Shown piece by piece: positions 18,055 through 27,883 of a DNA stretch of 64,000 nt; the first letter of the stretch is position 1; each line of letters opens with the position of its first letter. The stretch is taken from contig JAJDUS010000129.1 in assembly GCA_022826535.1 (NCBI GenBank), forward strand, positions 1 through 64,000. The letters run 5' to 3'. A program made the translations under genes and the position numbers. The notes beneath the pieces are model-generated. The model was not told the DNA's origin. It saw only the letters and a program-made list of their open reading frames with translations, and searched no databases. Origin of the DNA: Prochlorococcaceae cyanobacterium jk18x1bzbins.87. Its GTDB lineage: Bacteria; Cyanobacteriota; Cyanobacteriia; PCC-6307; Cyanobiaceae.

Positions 18055-18200
18055 GGCACTGGACCGGACAGATTCCCAGGACCAACTGAGGGGAACACTC
18101 CTTGCGCAGCCTTCGTGGCTTCAAAGTGCTCAAGACATGGGCACGGACACCATGACAATTGAACTGACCCAGTGGCAATGTTAGGCAAAACTAGCAACCT

Positions 18201-19034
18201 TTGGGACCATTGGCACATCCCACAGCATGGACAGTGGCTCAGTTGACGGACCCCCACCTGCTGGCTGACCCCAGGGGACACTACCGTGGCATCAACAGCT
18301 ATGCCCAGTTCCAGAGTTGTCTGCGCTCCGTGCAGAGCGTAGACTCTGACCTCATTCTGCTGACAGGTGACCTGAGCCAGGATGAAACCTGGGCAGCTTA
18401 TGGCTTGCTTCGGGATCAACTGGCCACCTGTGGTCGTCCTGCTCTGGTCATGGCGGGCAACCATGACCACCCCCATTTGCTGAGAAGTTGTCTGGGGCGA
18501 CACGCTTCGGTTGCACCCTGTGGGGTGGCCCTGGGCAACTGGCTGGTGATCGGTCTGGATTCCCATAGGGCCGGCTGCAAAGGCGGCTGTCTCTCCACAG
18601 GGCAACTGGACTGGCTGGCGAGCAACCTGCGGGCCCATCCAGGCCCCTGCCTGGTGGCCCTCCACCACCCACCCACGGTCATTGGTTGCCCGCGGATGGA
18701 TCCCATCGCCCTGGAGACCCCTGAGCATCTTCTGGGCCTCCTACAGGATTTCCCCCAGGTGAAGGGCGTCGTGTTTGGCCATGTGCATCAAGCCTGGCAG
18801 CGTCAGACCCCTCTACCGCTCATGGCATGCCCATCCACAGCAACGCAGATTCCACCAGTCCAGCCCAGTTTCCAGTCCGACGCACCGGGCTGGCGTCTTC
18901 TGCGGTTGGCAGCCGACGGCCAGTTTCACACCCAGGTGGTGCGGATCGTCAACGGGGAAGCCAGGCCAGAGGAACCCCTGTCCCATGGTTCACCTGGCTG
19001 GTTTGCGCCCCACCAAGACGTTGCAAGGTGTTGA
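18201..19034 (+). CDS. CpdA/Icc-type metallophosphoesterase with an abnormal C-terminus
   Basis: Calcineurin-like phosphoesterase with all metal-ligand motifs: QLTDPHLL, LTGDLSQD, MAGNHDHP, ALHHPP and FGHVHQ. This is the CpdA (3',5'-cyclic nucleotide phosphodiesterase) arrangement. The domain should end around GQFHTQVVRI (near 18948). The last 28 residues run into the flank of the IS5-like pseudogene and look unrelated, so the original stop was probably replaced on insertion. The start is uncertain between TTG codons at 18201 and 18210. The cyclic nucleotide substrate is inferred from the family. Confidence 0.78.
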   Translation: MGPLAHPTAWTVAQLTDPHLLADPRGHYRGINSYAQFQSCLRSVQSVDSDLILLTGDLSQDETWAAYGLLRDQLATCGRPALVMAGNHDHPHLLRSCLGRHASVAPCGVALGNWLVIGLDSHRAGCKGGCLSTGQLDWLASNLRAHPGPCLVALHHPPTVIGCPRMDPIALETPEHLLGLLQDFPQVKGVVFGHVHQAWQRQTPLPLMACPSTATQIPPVQPSFQSDAPGWRLLRLAADGQFHTQVVRIVNGEARPEEPLSHGSPGWFAPHQDVARC

Positions 19035-19690
19035 GCGGCACTATCCCTATGACCCGGAGGGGTCTGCGCTGGGTGGATGCCCCTGCCCCCACAAAACCCT
19101 CTACAACCGCTTCCGCCGCTGGTCAGACAAGGGTGTTTCTGATCTGACCTTTTCTGAGTTGTCAGCATCCGATCCCACAGAGCCATCCGATCCCACAGAG
19201 CCAGAGGTCCTGATCATTGACGCCACTGATCTCAAAGCCCATCCCACGGCGTCCAGCCTCAACAGGGGGGTGCCCCCGCCTGACGGGTGGCACCAAGGGG
19301 GGCATGACCAGCAAGCTCCATGGGGTCTGCGACAGCAAAGGTGGTCCCCTGCGGCTCCACCTGCATGAGGGGCAATGCAGTGACTTCACTGGTGCTGATG
19401 GGGTGCTCAAGGACCTGCCGCCTGCTGCTGCGGTGGTGGGGGAAAGGGGTATGAGAGGGACAAAATCCGCAAGATGCTGGCCCAGCAGGGCATCCGGCTT
19501 TGCGTCCCGCCTCGTTGCTGCCGCAAGAAACCAGTCCATGACCACAAGAGGCTGGATCGCAGGCGTCACAAAATCGAGACGCTCTTTTCCCGGCTGAAGG
19601 ACTGGCGGCGTCTTGCAACCCGCTACCGGCCGCTGCACCCAGGTCTTCTGCTCTGCCATCCTCCTGGCCGCCACCGTCCTCTTCTGGTGA
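19005..19690 (+). pseudogene. IS5-family DDE transposase, 5'-truncated and multiply frameshifted
   Basis: Protein fragments in order match an IS5-type transposase: PHKTLYNRFRRWSDKGV and IIDATDLKAHPTASSLNRG in one frame; GGMTSKLHGVCDSKGGPLRL and SDFTGADGVLKDLPPA in a second; MLAQQGIRLCVPP and RRRHKIETLFSRLKDWRR in the first again. At least two frameshifts are needed, at about 19265 and 19450. The N-terminal 60-80 residues are missing. The region that should hold the second catalytic Asp (GDRGY-type) is scrambled at a frameshift, while the final Glu (KIETLF) remains. No inverted repeats are evident. It cannot encode an active enzyme. Confidence 0.88.
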
Positions 19691-19730
19691 TGAGTCCTGA
19701 CCCTAGGATTGAAAGTCAAAGTTCATCACC

Positions 19731-20909
19731 ATGGCTCAGTTGCTATTGCGAAGATGGGGCTCGGCCCTGGCGACTGCCGCAACCTTTGCCCTGGCCTTGG
19801 TGCTGACCTTGACCCAGCCCCTCCTGGCCCAGGCTGATGATGGCTTGACCACGACGGAGACGTCAGGGCCAGCCCCTTCCCAAGCCCATGGCCATAGTTT
19901 TGTTGCCATGGCTGTACGGCGTGTGGCGCCGGCCGTTGTTCGCATTGATACGGAGCGCCGTGTTCAAGGTTCCGATCTCAATCTGCTGCTGGACCCCCTG
20001 CTGCTGGACCCCCTGGGGGATCTGCCCAGCACCCATCAGCATGGTCAGGGCTCAGGCGTGGTGATTTCCACGAACCTGGAGAAGAACCGTGCCCTGGTCC
20101 TCACCAATGCCCATGTGGTGGACGGGGTTGACCGTGTGGAGGTGAGGTTGACGGATGGGCGTTCCTTCACCGGCACTGTCAGTGGCAGTGATTCCATCAC
20201 TGACCTGGCCTTGGTGACGCTGCCCAGTGGCGACCACCCCATCCAGGTGGCACAACTGGGGGATTCAGCAAGCCTTGAGGTGGGGGACTGGGCCATTGCC
20301 TTGGGCAATCCCTATGGACTGGATAGCACTGTCACCCTGGGCATCATCAGCAACTTGCACCGCAGCATTGCCAGCCTGGGATTCGCTGACAAACGCCTGG
20401 AACTCATCCAGACCGATGCCGCCATTAATCCCGGAAACTCTGGTGGCCCCCTAGTCAATGCCGCCGGCGAGGTCATCGGGATCAACACCCTGGTGCGCAG
20501 TGGACCTGGGGCTGGACTGGGGTTTGCCATTCCCATCAATCTGGCCCGGCACGTGGCCATGCTCCTGGAAAACCAGGGGGAGATCACCCATCCCTATCTG
20601 GGAATTCAGATGGTGCCCCTCACCCAGCGACGTGCTCGGCAGCACAATGCTGATCCCAACACGCTCCTGAAACTTCCTGAACGGGATGGGGCCTTGGTCC
20701 AGAAGGTGGTTGAGGCCAGTCCAGCGGAGCGGGCCGGATTGCGCCGGGGTGACCTGGTGGTGGGGGCAGATCACCGAACTGTTGATGAACCAGAGGAGTT
20801 GCTGGCCCTTGTGGAGGCATCCCGGGTGGGTCAGCCCCTGCAGCTCCACATTCAGAGGGGGGAGCAGGAATTTCAGTTGGAGGTGACGCCTGAGGCCATG
20901 CCCAGTTGA
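19731..20909 (+). CDS. HtrA/Deg-type periplasmic serine protease (HhoA/HhoB-like)
   Basis: A 392-aa exported protease for envelope protein quality control. The N-terminus is a signal peptide (MAQLLLRRWGSALATAATF to LLAQADD). The trypsin-like domain has the catalytic triad at His128 (LTNAHVVDG), Asp158 (SITDLALV) and Ser237 (NPGNSGGPL). One C-terminal PDZ domain follows, with VVEASPAERAGLRRGDLVVG. A single PDZ matches cyanobacterial HhoA/HhoB/HtrA. It sits directly after the IS5 pseudogene, so its original promoter region may have been altered. Confidence 0.92.
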   Translation: MAQLLLRRWGSALATAATFALALVLTLTQPLLAQADDGLTTTETSGPAPSQAHGHSFVAMAVRRVAPAVVRIDTERRVQGSDLNLLLDPLLLDPLGDLPSTHQHGQGSGVVISTNLEKNRALVLTNAHVVDGVDRVEVRLTDGRSFTGTVSGSDSITDLALVTLPSGDHPIQVAQLGDSASLEVGDWAIALGNPYGLDSTVTLGIISNLHRSIASLGFADKRLELIQTDAAINPGNSGGPLVNAAGEVIGINTLVRSGPGAGLGFAIPINLARHVAMLLENQGEITHPYLGIQMVPLTQRRARQHNADPNTLLKLPERDGALVQKVVEASPAERAGLRRGDLVVGADHRTVDEPEELLALVEASRVGQPLQLHIQRGEQEFQLEVTPEAMPS

Positions 20910-20961
20910 CCACGGGGCAACGGCAGTCCCCTGCTAGAGTGTGCCCCTCCGTATGTGGGGC

Positions 20962-21705
20962 ATGGGCAACCTGCAGAGCCGCATCAAACAGGCCGTGGCT
21001 GAGGCGGCAGTGGAGCAAATCCGCAGCGGCATGGTGCTGGGCCTGGGATCAGGGTCAACAGCCGCTCTCATGATTCAAGCCTTGGGAGAGAAGCTGCGCG
21101 AAGGGCAACTGGAGAAGATCACGGCGGTGCCCACCTCCTTTCAGAGCCAGGTGCTGGCCAGCAAGCTGGCCATTCCCCTGGTGGATCTCAACCAGGTGGA
21201 GGCCATTGACCTGGCCATTGATGGCGCTGATGAGGTGGATCCCGGGTTTCAGCTGATCAAAGGCGGGGGCGCCTGCCATGTCCAGGAAAAACTGGTGGCT
21301 TCGGCAGCACGCCGCTTCGTGGTGGTGGTGGATGCCAGCAAGCTGGTGAACCGGCTGAACCTGGGCTTTCTCCTGCCAGTGGAGGTGCTTCCTGGTGCTT
21401 GGACCCTGGTGCATCGCCGTCTTCGGTCCATGGGGGCTGAATGTGAACTGCGGATTGCGGAACGGAAGGCCGGTCCAGTGGTCACGGATCAGGGCAATCT
21501 GGTTCTGGATGCCCGCTTCCCAGGGGGCATTGGTGATGGCGCAGAGCTGGAGCGTCAGCTCAATTCAATTCCTGGTGTGGTGGAAAACGGCCTGTTTATC
21601 CATTTGGTGGACCAGGTGCTGGTTGGAGAAGCTGGGGAGCAGGGCATTCAGGTGCGTACCCTGACATGCCCTGGTGGCCCGTCATTCACTTCTTCTTGCC
21701 GCTAA
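20962..21705 (+). CDS. rpiA: Ribose-5-phosphate isomerase A
   Basis: Interconverts ribose-5-phosphate and ribulose-5-phosphate in the Calvin and pentose phosphate pathways. Motifs include [36 protein letters not shown] (catalytic region), [10 protein letters not shown] and [16 protein letters not shown]. The start chosen is the ATG giving [16 protein letters not shown]; an ATG three codons earlier and a GTG at 20941 are in frame. It ends four bases inside the convergent hisD gene. Transketolase at 43560 acts in the same pathway. Confidence 0.95.
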   Translation: MGNLQSRIKQAVAEAAVEQIRSGMVLGLGSGSTAALMIQALGEKLREGQLEKITAVPTSFQSQVLASKLAIPLVDLNQVEAIDLAIDGADEVDPGFQLIKGGGACHVQEKLVASAARRFVVVVDASKLVNRLNLGFLLPVEVLPGAWTLVHRRLRSMGAECELRIAERKAGPVVTDQGNLVLDARFPGGIGDGAELERQLNSIPGVVENGLFIHLVDQVLVGEAGEQGIQVRTLTCPGGPSFTSSCR

Positions 21706-23021
21706 CCCTTTTGCAGGCGCCGCCGCACGGATTCCCCATGGCTGTGGAGCCCCTCGCTGGCGGCCATGGCCATCACCTGTTGGCCTGTGGCCGCCAGCGC
21801 CTGATGAGTGTAGTGGATCAGGCTCATGTTGGTCATAAAAGTTTCTACGCCGAGGGCGCCAGCAAAGCGAGCCGTACCGCTTGTGGGGAGTGTGTGGTTG
21901 GGGCCAGCCAGGTAGTCCCCCACGGCCTCGGGTGTCTCGGAGCCCACAAAGACGGCTCCAGCATGGCGGATGCCGGGCAACAGTGCATCGGGCTGGGCCA
22001 CCAGGAGTTCCAGATGTTCCGGCGCAAAGTCATTGGCTAGCTCAACGGCCTCCGCCAAGGTGTCCACCTTGGCTGCCAGGCCCCAGTCCCGGAGTGATCG
22101 GGTGCTGGTGGCCGGGTTGGGGTGTTCTTCCAGTTGCTGGGCCAGACAGGAGGGGAGTTGAGACAACAGGTGATCGCTGGTGGTGAGAACAATGGCGGCA
22201 GCCAGGGGGTCATGCTCGGCCTGGGCCAGCAGATCGGCTGCCACCAATGCAGGGGAGGCCGTCTCATCGGCAATCACCAGCACCTCACTGGGACCAGCCA
22301 GGGCATCAATGGCCACGGCGCCATACACCGCTTTCTTGGCCATGGTTACGTAGACATTTCCCGGCCCCGTGATCACATCCACGGCAGGGATGGTCTCCGT
22401 GCCATAGGCCATGGCAGCAATGGCCTGGGCCCCTCCCACCCGGTAGATCCGGTCCACACCCGCCAGGGCTGCGGCTGCCAGCACCACCGGATTGACTGAA
22501 CCATCCTTGGAGGGTGGGGTCACCATGACCACCTGCTCCACCCCGGCCACCTTGGCAGGGACGGCATTCATCAGGACGGTGCTGGGATAGGCGGCTCGGC
22601 CACCGGGAATGTAAAGTCCCGCCCGTGCCATGGGTCGCCATCGGCGTTGCAATCGTTCTCCATAGGGGCCGGTCATGTCAATGTCCGAGGGACGTTGTTG
22701 GCGGTGGAACGCCTCAATACGGCCATGGGCGGTTTCCAAAGCCAGGCGCAGCTCCGATGGCAAGCTGACCAGGGCCTTGGCGATAGCCTCCGGGGGCACC
22801 ATCAACTCCTGGGCGGCAAAGCGTTGCCCATCAAAACGGGCTGTAAAGTCCAGCAGGGCAGCGTCCCCTTGATCCCGCACGGCAGCAAGGATTGTCTCCA
22901 CTTGCCGGGTGTGTTGCCGGTTGCTGTCGAGGCGTGCTGCAATCTGCCGCAGACGCAATCGGGCATCTTGCCCTGTCTGCAGAATTGTCAGGTCGGACAA
23001 TGCCGTTGTTGCGGCACCCAT
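21702..23021 (-). CDS. hisD: Histidinol dehydrogenase
   Basis: A 439-aa zinc enzyme catalysing the last two oxidations of histidine synthesis. The signature [20 protein letters not shown], the NAD-binding [16 protein letters not shown], and the zinc ligands in [10 protein letters not shown] are present. The start is the ATG at 23021 ([12 protein letters not shown]). It is divergent from rpsT across a 69-base spacer and convergent with rpiA. Confidence 0.95.
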   Translation of the reverse strand: MGAATTALSDLTILQTGQDARLRLRQIAARLDSNRQHTRQVETILAAVRDQGDAALLDFTARFDGQRFAAQELMVPPEAIAKALVSLPSELRLALETAHGRIEAFHRQQRPSDIDMTGPYGERLQRRWRPMARAGLYIPGGRAAYPSTVLMNAVPAKVAGVEQVVMVTPPSKDGSVNPVVLAAAALAGVDRIYRVGGAQAIAAMAYGTETIPAVDVITGPGNVYVTMAKKAVYGAVAIDALAGPSEVLVIADETASPALVAADLLAQAEHDPLAAAIVLTTSDHLLSQLPSCLAQQLEEHPNPATSTRSLRDWGLAAKVDTLAEAVELANDFAPEHLELLVAQPDALLPGIRHAGAVFVGSETPEAVGDYLAGPNHTLPTSGTARFAGALGVETFMTNMSLIHYTHQALAATGQQVMAMAASEGLHSHGESVRRRLQKG

Positions 23022-23054
23022 TGCAGAGACGTGGCCAGGGGGATAAGCTTAGGA

Positions 23055-23060
23055 TAAAAT
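23055..23060 (+). promoter_or_regulatory. Candidate -10 element of the rpsT promoter
   Basis: TAAAAT lies 30 bases before the rpsT start in the only spacer available between divergent hisD and rpsT. No convincing -35 box is seen at the expected distance, so the assignment is tentative. Confidence 0.3.
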
Positions 23061-23090
23061 CAAACCCCTTACAAAACGGTTCAGCCACCT

Positions 23091-23408
23091 TTGGCCAACA
23101 TCAAATCGGCACAAAAACGTATTGCCATTGCTGAGCGCAACCGGCTGCGCAACCGCATGTACAAGGCCGGGGTGCGAACCCTGGTGAAGAAATGTCTTGG
23201 GGCCTGCACCACCTATGGCGCCCATCCCGATGAGACGGGCCGGGAACTGGTGACCACCAGTGTTCGCGTCGCCTTCAGTCGGATTGATCGGGCGGTGAAG
23301 CGGGGTGTGCTCCACAAAAACGCCGCAGCGCACCAGAAGTCCCGCCTTAGTCGCGCTGTTCGGCACGCCCTGGAGCCGGCAGCGCCGGTGCCCGCCGCCA
23401 ATGGGTAA
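23091..23408 (+). CDS. rpsT: 30S ribosomal protein S20
   Basis: A 105-aa basic protein with the S20 signature [20 protein letters not shown] at the N-terminus and a conserved [13 protein letters not shown] near the end. The start is TTG: the conserved ANIKSA sequence begins directly after it and no other start fits. E. coli rpsT also uses UUG and is translationally autoregulated. It overlaps the tatD start by eight bases and heads the rpsT-tatD-rpoBC1C2 run. Confidence 0.94.
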   Translation: MANIKSAQKRIAIAERNRLRNRMYKAGVRTLVKKCLGACTTYGAHPDETGRELVTTSVRVAFSRIDRAVKRGVLHKNAAAHQKSRLSRAVRHALEPAAPVPAANG

Positions 23409-24297
23409 GGTTGGCGCTCCGCAACCACCCGTCAGGGCCGCCCCCTTGGTGGATAGCCACTGCCATGTGGTCTTTGCGGATTTTCAAGAGGATCTGGACC
23501 TGGTGGCCCAGCGTTGGCGGGAGCAGGGGGTTTGCGCCCTGGTCCATGCCTGCGTGACCCCTGGGGAGATCCCCGCCATCCGCCAGTTGGCAGATCGGTT
23601 TCCGGAGTTGCGGTATGCCGTTGGCCTTCACCCGCTGGAGGCAGGGCGTTGGCATGAAACCATGCCGGACCTGTTCCTGAAAGCCTGCCGTCGTGATGAA
23701 CGGGTGGTGGCTGTGGGGGAGTTGGGCCTGGATCTTTATAAAGCCACCAATGTGGAGCAACAGGTCAATGTCCTTGAAGCCCAGTTGGATGTGGCCTGGG
23801 AGGTGGACCTGCCGGTGATTATCCACTGCAGGGATGCCGCCATGGTTCTGCGGGACATTCTTGTGGCGCGACGCCAGTCGGGACGACCTGTGCGGGGGGT
23901 CATGCACTGTTGGGCCGGCACGCCGCAAGAGATGGACTGGTTCCTGGAGCTGGGTTTAATCATCAGCTTCAGTGGAATTGTCACCTTCAAGAACGCCAAG
24001 GCTGTCCATGCCTGTGCCCAACAGGTGCCCGAGGACCGCTATATGGTGGAGACAGATTGCCCTTTTCTGGCCCCAACGCCCCATCGGGGCCAACGCAACG
24101 AGCCCGCATTTGTGGCCCATGTGGCCGAGAAAATGGCGGCTTTGCGCCACTGCTCTGTTGCGAGGGTCCGGCATGGAAGCAGCCAGGCAGCGGCCCGCCT
24201 CTTTGGCTTGCAGCCATTGGTGGGGGAGCCACCGACAGTGGCGGAGCAATTCCTTCCACCCCCCGCACCGGCCACAAGCACCCCCCACACGTTATAG
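23401..24297 (+). CDS. tatD: TatD family metal-dependent DNase
   Basis: TIM-barrel hydrolase with metal-ligand motifs [20 protein letters not shown] (Glu), [16 protein letters not shown] and [11 protein letters not shown]. Family members act as 3'-5' exonucleases and deoxyribonucleases. The start is the ATG at 23401, which overlaps rpsT. Downstream lies a 244-base gap before rpoB that must contain the polymerase promoter or leader. Confidence 0.88.
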   Translation: MGKVGAPQPPVRAAPLVDSHCHVVFADFQEDLDLVAQRWREQGVCALVHACVTPGEIPAIRQLADRFPELRYAVGLHPLEAGRWHETMPDLFLKACRRDERVVAVGELGLDLYKATNVEQQVNVLEAQLDVAWEVDLPVIIHCRDAAMVLRDILVARRQSGRPVRGVMHCWAGTPQEMDWFLELGLIISFSGIVTFKNAKAVHACAQQVPEDRYMVETDCPFLAPTPHRGQRNEPAFVAHVAEKMAALRHCSVARVRHGSSQAAARLFGLQPLVGEPPTVAEQFLPPPAPATSTPHTL

Positions 24298-24541
24298 AGT
24301 AGAATTTTAGACTGGACTTGGGATGCCCTGTGGCAGACTGAGTCAGATTACCCCACAAGGCACTTGTCCAAGATTGAGGAATTTCACCATCAGGTCTTGA
24401 GCGACTGAGCAGATCAAGGCGCCATCCTCCTTGCGGGACCGCGCCCCTGCTGTTGTCTTCCATGGGACTGCCCCCTCTCCCCATCTCGATCACCTCCCAC
24501 CTCCAACGTCTTTGTCATTTCTTCAACAGGGACACCACCCT

Positions 24542-27500
24542 ATGAGCAGCGCCATTCAGGTCGCCAGAGCCGCCACCCATCTTCCTGACCTCGTGGAGGT
24601 TCAGCGGAGTAGCTTCAAGTGGTTTCTGGAGAAGGGGCTGATTGAGGAGTTGAACAGCTTCTCCCCCATCACTGATTACACAGGAAAGCTTGAGCTCCAC
24701 TTCATCGGTGATCAGTACCGACTGAAGCATCCTCGCCATGATGTGGAGGAGGCCAAACGCTGTGATGCCACCTACGCCTCACAGATGTACGTCACCTGTC
24801 GCCTGGTGAACCGGGAGAGCGGCGAGATCAAGGAGCAGGATGTGTTTATCGGAGAGCTGCCGCTGATGACCGAGCGGGGCACATTCATTATCAACGGAGC
24901 AGAGCGGGTCATTATCAACCAGATTGTACGTAGCCCTGGCGTCTACTTTAAGGATGATCAGGATAAGAATGGTCGTCGTACCTACAATGCCAGCATGATT
25001 CCCAATCGTGGGGCTTGGCTCAAGTTTGAAACGGATAAAAATGGCCTTCTCCATGTTCGGGTGGATAAGACCCGCAAGATCAACGGCCACGTGATGATGC
25101 GTGCCATTGGTCTATCCGATACGGATGTGCTGGACAAACTTCGCCACCCTGAGTACTACAGAAAAACCATTGAGGCCAGCGTGGAGGAGGGAATCTCCTC
25201 TGAAGACCAGGCCCTGGTGGCGCTCTACAAGAAGCTGCGGCCCGGTGAACCCCCCTCCGTCAGTGGTGGTCAGCAGTTGTTACAAAGCCGCTTCTTTGAT
25301 CCAAAGCGCTATGACCTGGGCCGTGTTGGACGCTACAAGGTCAATAAGAAGCTGCGACTCACAATTCCTGACTCAGTGCGCATCCTCACCCCAGAGGACG
25401 TTCTCTCCACCTTGGATTACCTCATCAATCTGGAGCTGGATGTGGGGGGGATCAGCCTGGATGATATTGATCACCTGGGGAACCGCCGCATCCGCTCAGT
25501 GGGTGAGTTGCTACAGAACCAGATGCGGGTTGGCCTCAGCCGATTGGAGCGCATCATCCGTGAGCGCATGACCGTCGGCGAAGCCGATACTCTGACCCCT
25601 GCCCAGTTGGTGAACCCCAAGCCGTTGGTGGCTGCTGTTAAAGAATTTTTTGGCTCCAGTCAACTGAGCCAGTTCATGGACCAGACCAACCCTTTGGCGG
25701 AACTCACCCACAAGCGGCGCATTTCAGCCCTGGGTCCTGGTGGCCTCACCCGGGAACGGGCCGGCTTTGCCGTGCGGGATATTCATCCTTCCCACTATGG
25801 GCGGATCTGCCCCATTGAAACTCCCGAAGGTCCAAACGCCGGTCTGATTGGCTCCCTGGCCACCCATGCCCGGGTGAATGAGTACGGCTTCATTGAGACC
25901 CCCTTTTGGAAATGCGAAAACGGCCGCGTGATCAAGGAGGGGGATCCCATCTATCTGGCCGCTGATGTGGAGGATGAATGTCGTGTGGCCCCCGGTGATG
26001 TGGCCACGGATAGCGAGGGCTACATCCGGACCGAACTGGTGCCGGTGCGCTACCGCCAGGACTTTGAGAAGGTGCCTCCCGATCAGGTGGATTACGTCCA
26101 ACTCTCGCCGGTGCAAATTATCTCCATTGCCACCTCCTTGATTCCCTTCCTGGAGCATGATGACGCCAACCGGGCCCTGATGGGCTCCAACATGCAGCGC
26201 CAGGCTGTACCACTGCTGCGCCCCACCCGGCCCCTTGTGGGAACAGGGCTGGAGCCCCAGTTGACCCGCGATTCCGGCATGGTACCCATTACGCGGGTGG
26301 ATGGCGTTGTCAGTTTTGTGGACTCCGCCACCATTGTGGTCACCACAGAGAACGGAGGGAAGCACGTTCACTACCTTCAGAAGTACCAACGTTCCAACCA
26401 GGACACCTGCCTCAACCATCGCCCCATTGTGCAGGTGGGGGACAATGTTATCCGTGGCCAGGTCTTGGCGGATGGTTCCGCTTGCCAGGGGGGAGAACTG
26501 GCCCTGGGGCAAAACCTCACTGTGGCCTACATGCCTTGGGAAGGCTACAATTACGAAGATGCCATTTTGATCAGCGAGCGGCTGGTCCTCGATGATCTCT
26601 ACACCTCAATCCACATTGAGAAGTATGAGATTGAGTCCCGCCAAACAAAACTGGGACCGGAGGAAATCACTCGGGAGATCCCCAACATTGCTGAAGAAGC
26701 CCTCGCCAATCTGGATGAAAACGGAATTGTTCGCATTGGAGCCTTTGTCACCGCTGGAGACGTGCTTGTGGGGAAGGTAACCCCCAAGGGTGAATCGGAC
26801 CAGCCCCCTGAAGAAAAGCTGCTGCGGGCCATTTTTGGGGAGAAGGCCAGGGATGTGCGGGACAATTCCTTGCGGGTACCCTTCAAGGAGAAAGGGCGAG
26901 TGGTGGATGTGCGTGTCTACACCCGGGAGCAGGGGGACGAGTTGCCCCCGGGCGCCAACATGGTGGTCCGGGTTTATGTGGGTGTACGACGCAAGATCCA
27001 AGTGGGGGACAAAATAGCGGGTCGCCATGGGAACAAAGGCATTATTAGCCGTATCCTGCCCCGACAGGACATGCCCTACTTACCGGACGGAACCCCTGTG
27101 GACATTGTTCTCAACCCCTTGGGGGTTCCCAGTCGCATGAACGTGGGCCAGGTCTTCGAGTGTCTGATGGGATGGGCCGCTGAGCACCTGGGGATCAGGG
27201 TCAAAATTATCCCCTTTGACGAGATGCATCAGCCGGAGATGTCCAAGAAAACCGTCACAAGTTTTCTGGAACAGGCCGCAGCCCAGGAGGGCAAGGAGTG
27301 GGTCTACAATCCCAAGCACCCCGGCAAAATCCAGCTGATGGATGGCCGCACAGGGGAACCTTTTGATCAGCCGGTCACCGTCGGCAAGGCCCACATCCTG
27401 AAGCTGGTTCATATGGCTGACGATAAGATCCACGCACGGTCCACAGGCCCCTACTCCTTGGTGACGCAACAACCTCTGGGCGGGAAGGCCCAGCAGGGGG

Positions 27501-27829
27501 GCCAGCGGCTTGGGGAGATGGAGGTGTGGGCCCTGGAGGCCTATGGTGCCGCCTACACACTCCAGGAACTGCTCACGGTCAAGTCTGATGATATGCAGGG
27601 TCGCAATGAGGCCTTGAACGCCATTGTCAAAGGCAAACCCATCCCGCGACCGGGAACACCGGAGTCATTCAAGGTGTTAATGCGGGAGCTGCAGTCCCTG
27701 GGTTTGGACATTGCCGCCTACAAAGAGAACGGCATGGAAGTGGACCTCATGCAGGACGTGAATCCCCGCCGCAGCACCCCCAGCCGCCCCACCTACGAAT
27801 CCTTGGGCATTCCTGACTACGACGATTAA
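24542..27829 (+). CDS. rpoB: DNA-directed RNA polymerase subunit beta
   Basis: A 1095-aa subunit, a normal length for picocyanobacteria. Landmarks include [18 protein letters not shown] at the start, the fork and rifampicin regions ([20 protein letters not shown] and [14 protein letters not shown]), [15 protein letters not shown], and the C-terminal clamp [20 protein letters not shown]. The chosen ATG gives [17 protein letters not shown]; the frame is open 37 codons further upstream but without homologous sequence. In contrast to rpoC1 and rpoC2, I see no large insertion here. A 54-base spacer leads to rpoC1. Confidence 0.97.
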   Translation: MSSAIQVARAATHLPDLVEVQRSSFKWFLEKGLIEELNSFSPITDYTGKLELHFIGDQYRLKHPRHDVEEAKRCDATYASQMYVTCRLVNRESGEIKEQDVFIGELPLMTERGTFIINGAERVIINQIVRSPGVYFKDDQDKNGRRTYNASMIPNRGAWLKFETDKNGLLHVRVDKTRKINGHVMMRAIGLSDTDVLDKLRHPEYYRKTIEASVEEGISSEDQALVALYKKLRPGEPPSVSGGQQLLQSRFFDPKRYDLGRVGRYKVNKKLRLTIPDSVRILTPEDVLSTLDYLINLELDVGGISLDDIDHLGNRRIRSVGELLQNQMRVGLSRLERIIRERMTVGEADTLTPAQLVNPKPLVAAVKEFFGSSQLSQFMDQTNPLAELTHKRRISALGPGGLTRERAGFAVRDIHPSHYGRICPIETPEGPNAGLIGSLATHARVNEYGFIETPFWKCENGRVIKEGDPIYLAADVEDECRVAPGDVATDSEGYIRTELVPVRYRQDFEKVPPDQVDYVQLSPVQIISIATSLIPFLEHDDANRALMGSNMQRQAVPLLRPTRPLVGTGLEPQLTRDSGMVPITRVDGVVSFVDSATIVVTTENGGKHVHYLQKYQRSNQDTCLNHRPIVQVGDNVIRGQVLADGSACQGGELALGQNLTVAYMPWEGYNYEDAILISERLVLDDLYTSIHIEKYEIESRQTKLGPEEITREIPNIAEEALANLDENGIVRIGAFVTAGDVLVGKVTPKGESDQPPEEKLLRAIFGEKARDVRDNSLRVPFKEKGRVVDVRVYTREQGDELPPGANMVVRVYVGVRRKIQVGDKIAGRHGNKGIISRILPRQDMPYLPDGTPVDIVLNPLGVPSRMNVGQVFECLMGWAAEHLGIRVKIIPFDEMHQPEMSKKTVTSFLEQAAAQEGKEWVYNPKHPGKIQLMDGRTGEPFDQPVTVGKAHILKLVHMADDKIHARSTGPYSLVTQQPLGGKAQQGGQRLGEMEVWALEAYGAAYTLQELLTVKSDDMQGRNEALNAIVKGKPIPRPGTPESFKVLMRELQSLGLDIAAYKENGMEVDLMQDVNPRRSTPSRPTYESLGIPDYDD

Positions 27830-27883
27830 CGTCACCCCATCATTCCTTTTCTCACCCACCACTGACTCTGATCCTCCAAGGCC

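Noticed and set aside
24298-24541. rpoB promoter
   Set aside because: TAGAAT near 24299 resembles a -10 box, but no -35 box is found at a suitable distance, so no element is called; the 244-base gap probably holds the promoter or leader.
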